DNA of 15,550 nt from Chitinophagaceae bacterium (GCA_003456175.1 DMPB01000186.1:7948-23497); one strand, 5' to 3'. Positions 7,004 to 15,211 are shown, counted from the stretch's first letter. Made by a program: numbers and translations. Notes: generated by a model not told the origin, from the letters alone.

Positions 7004-10000
7004 CTACACTTTTGTTGCTTGTTGTTCGGCATCTATATCGTAAGCGTTTTTAGTGTGTACGCCTGATATGTAGGTGTACACGGCTGGTATTACAAAAAGG
7101 GTAAGTAGTAAGCTGAACATGATACCTCCAACAATTACAATACCTAATGGAATGCGGCTGGTGCTTGCTGCACCTAAGCTTAATGCAATGGGTAGTGCCC
7201 CAAGTGCTGTGGCAAGGCTCGTCATTAAAATAGGTCGTAAGCGTTGCTGTGCGGCTTCTAATACGGCTGCTTTTTTTGGTATGCCACTTTCGCGTTTTTG
7301 GTTGGCGAACTCTACTATTAAAATACCGTTTTTAGTAACCAAACCTATTAGCATAATCATACCAATTTGGCTGAAGATGTTAATGGTTTGATCGAACAAC
7401 CATAAACTTAACAGTGCACCTGCTAGTGCTAGCGGAACGGTAATCATAATAGTGAACGGGTCGGTAAAACTTTCGAACTGTGCTGCCAGTACTAGGTATA
7501 TGAGTAACAGGGCTAATCCAAAAGCAAAGCTGGTGTTGCTGCTACTTTCGGCATAATCGCGGCTCGGGCCATTAAGTGCTGTTTGAAAGCTTTCATCGAG
7601 CAGCTTGTTAGCAATATTTTGCATAGCATCAATACCGTCGCCAATGGTTTTGCCTTCGGCTAGCGATGCTTGTATGGTTGCACTTTTAAAGCGGTTGAAA
7701 TGAAATAAAGTTGGTGGGCTGCTTGTTTCTTCTAGTTGCACTACGGCACTAAGCGGAATGCTTTCGTCACGGTTGTTGCGTACATACAGTTGGTTGATAT
7801 CGGCAGGTTTATTTCTATCGTTACGTTCTACTTGTGCTATTACCTGATACTGCTTACCATTCATGATAAAGTATGCCAATCGCCTACCACTAAAGGCACT
7901 TTGTAGTACGGCAGCAATATCGGCAGTGGTAAGTCCTAGATCTCTAGCCTTCATACGGTCAATCGTAAGCTGTACTTCGGGCTTATTGAATTTTAAATTG
8001 GCATCTACGTTTTGGAATGTTTTTTCTTTACGAGCTTCTTCTAAAAACTTAGGTAATACTTGTTTGAGTTTTTCAAAATCGAGGTTTTGAATAATAAACT
8101 GTACTGGCAATGCACCACGGCTGCCCAAACCAACTGAAATAGTTTGCTCTTGAATTGGAAACACCCTAGCATCGTTAAAACGACTGAGCTTGCCTGCTAG
8201 CTCTCCGGCTAAGTCCATTTGCGATTTGCTGCGTTCATTGGGTGGTGTTAAGCCGATACGTGCAATAGATGTATTGGCACCAGTACCGCCAAAGCCCGGC
8301 GTAGCGTTGAATACAAAGCTTCGCTCAGATACCGAGTCGTATAAATAGTTGGTAAGTTTTTCTGCAAAACCTGCTGTAAAATCGTAACTAGACCCTTCGG
8401 GAGCTGTGATGCTGAAACGAATGTTACTGCGGTCTTCAATCGGTGCTAATTCGCTTTGTAGGTTCGTGAAAGTAAAATACATGATGCCTAAACAGGCTAT
8501 TACCAAAACCCAGGCCATCCACCGAATGCGAAGAAAGCCTTCTAATAAGCGACGATAGCCATTTTCTAAACCGGTGAAGAATGGTTCGGTAGCATCATAG
8601 AATTTGCCATGGCCCGCTTTTTTACGCGTAAGCACCACGTTTAAAACAGGTGTAATGGTAAGCGATACAAAAGCAGAAATAAGTACAGCGCCAGCTACCA
8701 CAATACCAAACTCGCGGAACAAACTACCTACAAAACCTTGTAAGAATATTACCGGCAAAAACACTACAGCAAGGGTAATAGAAGTACTAATAACTGCGAA
8801 GAATATTTCTTTAGAGCCTTCGAGGGCTGCTTGGCGAATGGGTAAGCCTTCTTCTAATTTTCTAAAAATATTTTCTGTTACTACAATGCCATCATCTACC
8901 ACGAGGCCTGTAGCAAGTACGATACCTAATAATGTAAGTACATTGATTGAAAAGCCTGCTACATACATGATAAAAAACGTAGCAATCAGCGAAATAGGAA
9001 TGTCTATTAACGGTCGAATAGCCGTTAAAAAGTTGCGGAAAAAGAATAGAATTACCAATACTACCAAACCAAAAGAAATGAATAAGGTTTCCTTCACCTC
9101 TTCTAACGATTTGCGAACATTCTCGGTATTATCAATCAGAACATTCATGATGATATCACTTTTGTTCGATTGCTTAATTTCATCTAAGCGTTTGTAGAAT
9201 TCATCGGCAATTTTGATATAGTTGGCACCGGGTTGCGGCACAATGGCAATACCAACGGCATTCACACCATTGTATTTCCAACTGCGTTCTTCTGTTTCGG
9301 GGCCAAGCTCAACCTTGGCAACATTTTTCAATCGAATAATACCATTGTTATCCTCTTTAATGATGAGTTCATTAAAATCGGCTTCTGTGGTAAGTCGGCC
9401 CATGGTTCTAAGCGTAAGCTCAGTACTGTTGCCATAAATTTTACCGGCAGGTAGCTCTACATTTTCTCGGTTAAGAGCCGTTTCAACATCGCTAAACGCA
9501 AGGTTATAGGCACTCAATTTAGTTGGGTCTATCCATACACGCATGGCTTGCCGCTTATCGCCAAACAAGCTCACCGAGCTTACTTCGTTAATGGTTTGAA
9601 AACGTTCTAATAGTACATTCTCAGCAAAATCAGTAAGTTCAAGTAAGCCCTTGCTCGGACTTTGTACCGCAAGCAACAAAATAAAATCGCCACTGGCATC
9701 GGCCTTGCTTACTACCGGAGGGGCATCAATATCTTGTGGAAGATTTCGTTGTGCTTGGCTCACTTTATCACGAACATCGTTAGCGGCATCTTCTAAATCT
9801 ACCTCGAGGTTAAATTCAACGGTAATATTACTTGCACCAACTTGGCTACTACTGCTAATGCTACGCACACCTGGTATACCATTAATTTGTTTTTCTAGTG
9901 GTTCGGTAATTTGGCTTTCAATCACATCGGCATTGGCACCTGTATATTGTGTACGTACGTTGATAATCGGTGGGTCAATAGCCGGGTAATCACGCACGGC

Positions 10001-10096
10001 CAAAAAGGTGAAGCCAACAGCACCAAACAGCAGTAACATAATGTTCATTACTGTTGCGAGTACCGGCCTGCGTAACGATAGTTCAGATATATTCAT
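7004..10096 (-). CDS. RND-family efflux pump permease (AcrB/MexB-like, HAE1-type)
   Basis: This inner-membrane antiporter of 1030 residues exports substrates from the periplasm or membrane using the proton gradient. The N-terminus MNISELSLRRPVLATVMNIML leads into TM1, followed by the first large periplasmic loop (about 33-335). TM2-TM6 span roughly 336-490, with the proton-relay pair Asp401-Asp402 in GLVVDDGIVVTEN of TM4. TM7 is near 525-545, the second periplasmic loop is 546-855, and TM8-TM12 follow, with Lys922 in GLVTKNGILIVEF of TM10. These are the equivalents of AcrB Asp407, Asp408 and Lys940. The full length and all key residues suggest a working multidrug/small-molecule pump. Specificity cannot be read, but the carboxylate pair and architecture fit hydrophobic drugs rather than the heavy-metal subgroup. 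The adaptor gene is 65 bases upstream and the channel gene 171 bases downstream. Confidence 0.96.
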   Translation of the reverse strand: MNISELSLRRPVLATVMNIMLLLFGAVGFTFLAVRDYPAIDPPIINVRTQYTGANADVIESQITEPLEKQINGIPGVRSISSSSQVGASNITVEFNLEVDLEDAANDVRDKVSQAQRNLPQDIDAPPVVSKADASGDFILLLAVQSPSKGLLELTDFAENVLLERFQTINEVSSVSLFGDKRQAMRVWIDPTKLSAYNLAFSDVETALNRENVELPAGKIYGNSTELTLRTMGRLTTEADFNELIIKEDNNGIIRLKNVAKVELGPETEERSWKYNGVNAVGIAIVPQPGANYIKIADEFYKRLDEIKQSNKSDIIMNVLIDNTENVRKSLEEVKETLFISFGLVVLVILFFFRNFLTAIRPLIDIPISLIATFFIMYVAGFSINVLTLLGIVLATGLVVDDGIVVTENIFRKLEEGLPIRQAALEGSKEIFFAVISTSITLAVVFLPVIFLQGFVGSLFREFGIVVAGAVLISAFVSLTITPVLNVVLTRKKAGHGKFYDATEPFFTGLENGYRRLLEGFLRIRWMAWVLVIACLGIMYFTFTNLQSELAPIEDRSNIRFSITAPEGSSYDFTAGFAEKLTNYLYDSVSERSFVFNATPGFGGTGANTSIARIGLTPPNERSKSQMDLAGELAGKLSRFNDARVFPIQEQTISVGLGSRGALPVQFIIQNLDFEKLKQVLPKFLEEARKEKTFQNVDANLKFNKPEVQLTIDRMKARDLGLTTADIAAVLQSAFSGRRLAYFIMNGKQYQVIAQVERNDRNKPADINQLYVRNNRDESIPLSAVVQLEETSSPPTLFHFNRFKSATIQASLAEGKTIGDGIDAMQNIANKLLDESFQTALNGPSRDYAESSSNTSFAFGLALLLIYLVLAAQFESFTDPFTIMITVPLALAGALLSLWLFDQTINIFSQIGMIMLIGLVTKNGILIVEFANQKRESGIPKKAAVLEAAQQRLRPILMTSLATALGALPIALSLGAASTSRIPLGIVIVGGIMFSLLLTLFVIPAVYTYISGVHTKNAYDIDAEQQATKV

Positions 10097-10127
10097 GTAA
10101 CGAAAAGCTTAAGGATAAAAGGTGTTT

Positions 10128-10140
10128 CACTTACGTAAAT
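10128..10140 (-). repeat. Dispersed motif, class A copy between adaptor and pump genes
   Basis: Minus-strand ATTTACGTAAGTG, 21 bases after the adaptor stop and about 30 before the pump ATG. It is embedded in the 16-base sequence TTCACTTACGTAAATG (10126-10141), an exact duplicate of 3002-3017. Confidence 0.65.
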
Positions 10141-10161
10141 GCTATTGCAATCATGCAGCAG

Positions 10162-11223
10162 CTATTGGATAATGGTATTGAGTTGCTTCACGCTGCGTAC
10201 TTTAAGCTTACTCTTTGGTCTGGCAAATAATACGCCTGTAACTACTACGCTATCGCCGGGGTTCAAACCTTTAATAACTTCAACCGCACCAGCTTGGCGT
10301 AAGCCTGTTTCAATGGTAACAAAGCTTGCCTCCCCATTTTTAACAACAATCATTTTTTTGGCTTTTGCTTCAGGAATAATAGCGTTGCTTGGAACCAAAA
10401 TACCCTTGTCGCTACCACCAGCATCTACCAATACTTTAACAGAATTACCCGGTAAGAAACCGCTTGTTTGTTGTAGTTGAGCACGTACCAATACATTACG
10501 CGTTGTAGTATTCACTTGCGATTCTGTGGCGATGATGGTAGCGGCTACTGTATCGCCAGTATTAGCATTGTTGATGATGGTTACCGTTTTATTATTGGCC
10601 AAACTGTTTTGATACGCTTCGGGAATGGTAAAATCTACTTTAAGTGTACTTACTTGCTGAAAAGTGGCTAATACGGTAGTTGGTGTAACATAGGCTCCTT
10701 TGCTTACCAAACGTAAGCCAAGCTTTCCGGTAAAGGGAGCTCTAATAATGGTTTTATCTAATTGTGTTTGTAAGTAGGTTAAATCGGCCTGTAGGTTATT
10801 CACCTGATTCAATACTGCATCGTAATCGGCTTGATTCACCCCTTCTACCGCCAATAATTTTTTGAGTCTGGCTTCGTTTTGTGCTGCTAGTTGTAGTTGT
10901 ACTTTAATTTTTTGAGCTTGGGCTTGCAGTTCAGCATCGTTAATGCGAGCCAATACCGTACCTGCACTTACAACGGCACCTTCGGGTAGGTTGAGGTACA
11001 CCAAACGGCCGCTAACTTCTGGTTTTAGTTCAATGTTTTCGCCGGCTACAACGGTACCATTAGCTGTAATTACGTTATTGATAGTAGCTCTTTGAGCAAT
11101 AATAACATCTACATTAACGGGCGGCGGCGGGCCACTTGGTTTGTCTGACTTTTTTTCTGCTTTATTACCACAGGCTGCGAGCATTAGCATTGCTGCTATT
11201 GGCGCTATAGATTTTACGAACAT
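10162..11223 (-). CDS. RND efflux periplasmic adaptor lipoprotein (membrane fusion protein)
   Basis: The adaptor links the inner-membrane pump to the outer-membrane channel. Residues 1-17 are a lipoprotein signal with lipobox LAAC and lipidated Cys18 (AACGNK), so it is anchored in a membrane by lipid as AcrA is. A Pro-rich linker (GPPPPVNVDV) follows. The two halves of the lipoyl-like domain are at about 66-92 (VSGRLVYLNLPEGAVVSAG) and 159-188 (IIRAPFTGKLGLRLVSKGAYV), with an alpha-hairpin between them (95-157). A beta-barrel domain (about 193-265) and membrane-proximal domain (270-345, ending LNPGDSVVVTG) complete the fold. The length of 353 residues is usual. It is the first gene of the minus-strand run, 78 bases from the T-tract of the terminator of the gene upstream, so the run's promoter should lie in 11224-11301. 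I could not match a confident TTTG / TAnnTTTG pair there. Confidence 0.95.
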   Translation of the reverse strand: MFVKSIAPIAAMLMLAACGNKAEKKSDKPSGPPPPVNVDVIIAQRATINNVITANGTVVAGENIELKPEVSGRLVYLNLPEGAVVSAGTVLARINDAELQAQAQKIKVQLQLAAQNEARLKKLLAVEGVNQADYDAVLNQVNNLQADLTYLQTQLDKTIIRAPFTGKLGLRLVSKGAYVTPTTVLATFQQVSTLKVDFTIPEAYQNSLANNKTVTIINNANTGDTVAATIIATESQVNTTTRNVLVRAQLQQTSGFLPGNSVKVLVDAGGSDKGILVPSNAIIPEAKAKKMIVVKNGEASFVTIETGLRQAGAVEVIKGLNPGDSVVVTGVLFARPKSKLKVRSVKQLNTIIQ

Positions 11224-11301
11224 GAATCAATTGCTTATGAAGTAAAAGTAAGCACAATTAAATCCTCGCTTGCTTTTGTATGCTGGTGTTACGGTAGATG
11301 C

Positions 11302-11343
11302 AAAAAAATTAAGGGTGAGCCGCCAACGGCGGCTCACCCTTAA
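11302..11343 (-). terminator. Strong Rho-independent terminator after the MG2/plug gene
   Basis: A perfect 16-bp stem (11309-11324 with 11328-11343, arms TTAAGGGTGAGCCGCC and its complement) with a three-base loop, followed on the minus strand by seven T (11302-11308). It lies 78 bases after the stop of the plug-domain gene and separates it from the efflux run. The plus-strand side has no T-run. Confidence 0.93.
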
Positions 11344-11359
11344 CATATTGTTATAAATA

Positions 11360-11416
11360 CCTTACGGTAAATGGTTGAAAATGCTCGCAGTAACCGCGTA
11401 TTCATTTGCCGTAAGG
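11360..11416. repeat. Inverted pair of dispersed motifs (class B)
   Basis: CCTTACGGTAAAT (11360-11372) and ATTTGCCGTAAGG (11404-11416) are reverse complements except at one position, giving a 13-base inverted repeat around a 31-base loop. Each arm also has its own small inverted repeat (TACC/GGTA at 11358-11369, TGCC/GGCA at 11407-11418). The pair fills the space between the plug gene's stop codon (5 bases away) and the strong terminator at 11302-11343. Confidence 0.65.
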
Positions 11417-11421
11417 CACTT

Positions 11422-13815
11422 CTATTCTATAATTTTTTCGATATTAATAAGTTGTCCGTTCTCGTTCATACCCTCTATTACTACTCGCAGGCGGCGACTT
11501 ACATCGTTATTAAAAAAGGTAACCGTTGCTTTTTTGTTTTTACTATCGGTAAGAAGGTAAGGGTTCCAATAAAGCGTGGTGCGAACATCGGCACCCTGAT
11601 AGGTTTCCTTTTCATTGCCATAATCGGGACTATAAAACTGCTTGCGAGCAGTATACCCTAGCAGTGCTTGTTTCATGAGCTTGCTGGGAGCATCGCTGCG
11701 GGTAGCGCCGCCCTTTTTAGTATACACGGCAATAGCACCACCAGCGCCACCGCCAACACTGCCATAAAATGGCGGACGAAATACTTTAACGTATGCAATA
11801 TCGTTGATGCTCATGGTGTTAAGTGTTTGCGCATCTACCGGCATTTGGTCTAAGAAAAATTGTGTGGCACTGCCCCGCCACGAAGCCGAAGCATCGGTAG
11901 GCGAAAAGGCATTGTTGATTTGCAAGCCCGGTACCATGCCTTGCAGGTATTGCAATACGTTTTGCATGCCGCTTACACGAGTATCGTTACTTAAATCAAA
12001 GGTGTAAGCATCGCCGCCGCTGAACATGCCTGAGGCATACTGCTTATCGAGTTCAATTTTTGGATCTTTCTTTTTAGTGCTTACAATAACACCTTCGAGC
12101 GTAGTGCCTTGCAATAGCTTTTCTAAACGTTCTTTTTCTTGTGCTAAAAAGCGGGCTCTTGCTTGGCCGATAGTATCTAAAATACCATACAGTGGGTACA
12201 GTGCTATTGCTTTTTCTGGTGCTTGTAACAAGCCATTGTTAAATGCAACTGAGGCTTTGCGTGTTAATGCTTCGTTTTTATTGAATTGGTAGAATAGTTG
12301 CACCGTATCGAAGAATAGGAATTTTTTATCTTCAAAACGGCCCTGCCCATCGAGCGGAAGTAAGAACAGTTGCTTAGAACTGTCGCGACTCATCATAATC
12401 AGTGTAATATTTGCCGCAAGGCGATAATCGGTGGGCGTGCCACCACGAACAACACCTGAAAAACCAAGAAAGCTATCATCTTTTTTATCGGCAAAGGTGG
12501 GTGCTTGGTTATTGAGAATAGCCTCCCAGTTGTATCGGCGCCAACCGTGGGTTAGCATTACTAAATCGAGGTGTTCTTTGGAGATTTCGGTATTAGAAAG
12601 GTAATACACGGGGTTGTTAACCTTGCCTTTGAGCTCTTGACTTAACAAAAGTTCGCTTACGATATTGCGGCTACCATCGTAAGGAATATCGGCATCGGTT
12701 ACGGCCATGCTAAAGCTGGTAATGGTAGTATCGTAGGTTTTAATTTCTAGAATGTTTTTGCCGCGGCGTTTTAAGCTTTGCACAGCTACATTCAGTTGTG
12801 CATCTACGCCATAGTTATCATTATTTACGTAAGTAATGCGTTCGGCAATGGGCTTCCAATTGTTATCGAAAAGTGTAAGTACAATAATACCTGTAGGCAA
12901 GTCGGCAGTTGGAATGCTACCGCTTGTAGTGGTGTTTTTAGTTAAATCTATTCGTGCCCGATAAATCATTTGGTAGTTAAAGGTTGCTACAAGGTGTACA
13001 ATTTTTTGTGCATCGGGCAGGTTTTCGCTACGTGCTACAATGAAGTTCTTTTTATCGTAGGTATTGTTGACCCGAATGCTAATACCTTGCGGTAAAGCAG
13101 ATGGCACACTGTACGTATAGCTTTGGTTTTTTTCGTCTTTATAAGTAGCCGTGTATTTCACCCCGCTTTGTGGTGTAAATAGTAAGTAGCCCATGCCATC
13201 GTGTATGGTACGAATGCTATCAATGATTTTTCCTTTATCGTCTTTTAAAACGCCAATAATAGTGGCAGGATGCCCTTGTTGATTGATGGCTCTAAAAGCA
13301 AGTTTGGCCGGTATATTTTCGATGAGATAACCACCTTCCGGTAAAAAATCGACTGCCACTTGTAATTTGGTAGCTGGAGTAGCGGCTTTTTTAACAGGCT
13401 GTACAATACTAATGTTACGTTCCCAAAGAAAGCTACTATCGAAGTTGAGCGACCATTTGGTATAAGCTTTTAGGTGTACTGTGTTTTGTTTGAAGCTGCT
13501 AGGTACCGTTAGGTTGCCGCTAGTAGTACCATCAAAAATGGGGCTGGTATGAAACTGCAAAACATTACCATCGTCGTCGCTCATTACAACGTATAAGGTT
13601 TTGCTTTGAGTGCTTGGAGTATTACCGGTAACCAAATACGCCTTGAACCAAATATTGTCGCCAGGATTATAAGTCGTTTTATCGAGGTGCAAATGCACCT
13701 TCTCCGGTTGATAATTATCGTAATAATTGAGTAAGTTCTCTTCTATTTTTTGTTGTGCCCAACTCATTTGAAAACCCAACACGGCAGCAAGCGTAGCTAG
13801 TAATAAATACTTCAT
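11422..13815 (-). CDS. Exported MG2-like / TonB-plug domain protein without a beta-barrel
   Basis: A 797-residue exported protein with a signal peptide at 1-20 (MKYLLLATLA...SWA, cleaved before QQ). Residues 38-137 resemble the MG2 domain of alpha-2-macroglobulin-type proteins: KVHLHLDKTTYNPGDNIWFK followed by an Ig-like strand pattern. Several beta-rich segments follow to about 540. Residues 572-703 resemble a TonB-dependent receptor plug: VLQYLQGMVPGLQI (620-633), FFLDQMPVDA (653-662), a SINDIAYVKVFR segment (669-680) and the Gly-rich GGGAGGAIAVYTKKG (688-702). The last 50 residues (RTTLYWNPY, VVIEGMNENG) form a small C-terminal beta module. No 22-strand barrel follows the plug, so it is not a transporter by itself. 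Such proteins are common in Bacteroidota but their role is, as far as I know, undefined; scaffold or peptidase-inhibitor-like roles are guesses. It is transcribed alone from the divergent gap and ends in its own terminator. Confidence 0.85.
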   Translation of the reverse strand: MKYLLLATLAAVLGFQMSWAQQKIEENLLNYYDNYQPEKVHLHLDKTTYNPGDNIWFKAYLVTGNTPSTQSKTLYVVMSDDDGNVLQFHTSPIFDGTTSGNLTVPSSFKQNTVHLKAYTKWSLNFDSSFLWERNISIVQPVKKAATPATKLQVAVDFLPEGGYLIENIPAKLAFRAINQQGHPATIIGVLKDDKGKIIDSIRTIHDGMGYLLFTPQSGVKYTATYKDEKNQSYTYSVPSALPQGISIRVNNTYDKKNFIVARSENLPDAQKIVHLVATFNYQMIYRARIDLTKNTTTSGSIPTADLPTGIIVLTLFDNNWKPIAERITYVNNDNYGVDAQLNVAVQSLKRRGKNILEIKTYDTTITSFSMAVTDADIPYDGSRNIVSELLLSQELKGKVNNPVYYLSNTEISKEHLDLVMLTHGWRRYNWEAILNNQAPTFADKKDDSFLGFSGVVRGGTPTDYRLAANITLIMMSRDSSKQLFLLPLDGQGRFEDKKFLFFDTVQLFYQFNKNEALTRKASVAFNNGLLQAPEKAIALYPLYGILDTIGQARARFLAQEKERLEKLLQGTTLEGVIVSTKKKDPKIELDKQYASGMFSGGDAYTFDLSNDTRVSGMQNVLQYLQGMVPGLQINNAFSPTDASASWRGSATQFFLDQMPVDAQTLNTMSINDIAYVKVFRPPFYGSVGGGAGGAIAVYTKKGGATRSDAPSKLMKQALLGYTARKQFYSPDYGNEKETYQGADVRTTLYWNPYLLTDSKNKKATVTFFNNDVSRRLRVVIEGMNENGQLINIEKIIE

Positions 13816-13942
13816 GCGATCATTAATATTGGTTGCTAAAGTAATTTATTGCACTGTTTGAAAAGCCAAAGGCCGAGCCAACTTGCTTGTTTTGGTAAAA
13901 TTTTTGCAACTATAAAAAAGGTTGGTACTAAATTGTGCTATT
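13816..13942. promoter_or_regulatory. Divergent intergenic region (promoters for plug protein and kinase)
   Basis: A 127-base gap between divergent starts; both genes must have promoters here. AT-rich stretches are present (TAAAATTTTTG at 13896-13906; ATAAAAAAG near 13912-13920), but I could not place a well-spaced Bacteroidota TTTG / TAnnTTTG pair for either direction. It is the only divergent gap in the window and has no copy of the dispersed motif. Confidence 0.5.
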
Positions 13943-15136
13943 ATGATAGTTGCACCAATACCAGCCAACGAAAGTGAACGGCTGAAAGAACTGTATAAAT
14001 ACGAATTGCTTGACAGTGCCAATGAGGCCGATTTTGATCAGTTGGCACAATTAGCTTCTCAAATTTGTCAGGTACCTATTAGCACCATCACACTCATTGA
14101 TGCCGACCGTCAGTGGTTTAAGGCTAGCGTTGGCGTTGCTAATAGCGAGGGTGAGCGGAGTACTTCTTTTTGTGGCCATGCCATTATGCAACGAGATATG
14201 ATGGAGGTGAACGACGCCACTAAAGACGAACGCTTTTTTGATAACCCCTTGGTACTTGGCGATCCCAATATTCGCTTTTATGCAGGTATGCCATTAATTA
14301 CCGACCGAGGTTACAACGTAGGTACACTCTGTGTGATTGATAGGGTGCCACGGCAGTTAACACCAGAGCAAAATTTTGCACTAAGAGTACTCACCAACCA
14401 GTGTATGAAGCTGCTCGACTTGCGTTTGAAAAATAAAGAACTGCAACAATCGGCCGCCATTCAAAGCAAAATCATTTCTATTGTAGCACACGATGTTCGC
14501 AACCCAATGGCATCCTTGAAAAGTATTTTAGAGTTGCGAGAACAAAACATTATCAGCGAAGACGAAGCGAATGAAATGTTGGCTATGAGTAGCAAGCAAC
14601 TTACCAGCACTATTAACATGGTGAATAATCTGGTAGATTGGGGTAAGCTATTATTGAAAGTAAAAACACCTATTCGACAGCCGGTATTGCTAAGAAAGTT
14701 GGTTGAAGATTGCGTTGCCGTAAATGAAGTTGCATTCGAACTAAAAAATAACGAATTCTCTAACCTTGTAGATGGCAATTTGGTGGTAGAAACCGACCCA
14801 CAAGCATTACAATTTATTATCCGTAACCTATTAGTAAATGCTAATAAATACACCGAAAATGGTGCTATTAAAGTGTTAGCTACATCCAGTGATGGGTGGA
14901 TACAAATAATGGTATCTGATACTGGTATTGGCATGGAGGCGGCTACCATTGAGGCCTTAAATTCTGGACATAAAACCTATAGCACGCCCGGCACTAAAGA
15001 TGAATTGGGTAGTGGCCTAGGATTAAGTTTGGTGAAGGAATTTTTAGATAAAATAGACGGTATTATGGAAATAAGCAGTGCTGTTAATATTGGCACTAGC
15101 GTAAGCATTACCTTATTGGAACAACCTGCTGTATAG
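13943..15136 (+). CDS. Soluble GAF-domain sensor histidine kinase
   Basis: A 397-residue cytoplasmic sensor kinase with no signal peptide or membrane span. Residues 25-165 are a GAF domain (FDQLAQLASQICQVPISTITLID, FCGHAIMQ at 77-84, FYAGMPLITDRGYNVGTLCVID at 112-133). The HisKA helix follows with phospho-acceptor His183 in IVAHDVRNPMASL, then the HATPase module: N-box RNLLVNANKYT (294-304), G1 DTGIGM (326-331) and G2 GSGLGLSLV (356-364). All catalytic boxes are intact. The GAF region closely follows the type that opens with ERLKELYKYELLDS and ends GTLCVID, common in environmental bacteria; the ligand is unknown. No receiver domain or response regulator is adjacent, so it is an orphan in this window. 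I start it at the ATG at 13943; a TTG seven codons upstream also keeps the frame open but adds residues unlike the family. A class B dispersed motif lies 18 bases after the stop. Confidence 0.93.
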   Translation: MIVAPIPANESERLKELYKYELLDSANEADFDQLAQLASQICQVPISTITLIDADRQWFKASVGVANSEGERSTSFCGHAIMQRDMMEVNDATKDERFFDNPLVLGDPNIRFYAGMPLITDRGYNVGTLCVIDRVPRQLTPEQNFALRVLTNQCMKLLDLRLKNKELQQSAAIQSKIISIVAHDVRNPMASLKSILELREQNIISEDEANEMLAMSSKQLTSTINMVNNLVDWGKLLLKVKTPIRQPVLLRKLVEDCVAVNEVAFELKNNEFSNLVDGNLVVETDPQALQFIIRNLLVNANKYTENGAIKVLATSSDGWIQIMVSDTGIGMEAATIEALNSGHKTYSTPGTKDELGSGLGLSLVKEFLDKIDGIMEISSAVNIGTSVSITLLEQPAV

Positions 15137-15154
15137 TGCTATTACAGTGTTAAT

Positions 15155-15167
15155 TTTTACCGTAAGG
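15155..15167 (+). repeat. Dispersed motif, class B copy after the kinase gene
   Basis: TTTTACCGTAAGG, one base from the ATTTACCGTAAGG at 6986-6998, with core CCGTAAGG. It starts 18 bases after the kinase stop codon. The flanking arms are imperfect here, so the hairpin would be weak. Confidence 0.6.
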
Positions 15168-15176
15168 CTATTGCTT

Positions 15177-15211
15177 TTTGGTTAAAACGCAACAGAATAA
15201 GTGCATATTTG
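15177..15211 (+). promoter_or_regulatory. Possible Bacteroidota-type promoter before the crotonase gene
   Basis: TTTG at 15177-15180 and CATATTTG at 15204-15211 (7 of 8 agreement with TAnnTTTG, counting the free positions). The 23-base spacer is somewhat longer than usual. The element is 36 bases before the ATG at 15248. Weak evidence, from pattern only. Confidence 0.3.

Noticed and set aside
6696..7043. A 115-codon plus-strand frame across the channel gene's start and the GC-rich element.
   Set aside because: It overlaps the signal peptide of the channel gene antisense and then reads through the folded repeat. The Pro/Arg/Gly-rich product reflects the repeat's composition.
8604..9197. A 197-codon open frame on the plus strand opposite the RND pump gene.
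   Set aside because: The minus-strand frame encodes conserved RND sequence including the TM4 Asp pair. The antisense frame has no recognisable domain and is a codon-bias shadow.
11223..11302. A promoter for the efflux run with the terminator T-tract TTTTTTTG as its -33 element.
   Set aside because: The base stretch 20 bases downstream is TACAAAAG, which fits TAnnTTTG poorly. No better pair was found, so no promoter is claimed.
7021..12680. Many short CGTAAGC or TCGTAAGG strings inside genes (near 7038, 7215, 7950, 9413, 10302, 10711, 12680).
   Set aside because: They share only the 6-base core and lack the TTTR flank, so they are not counted as copies of the dispersed motif.
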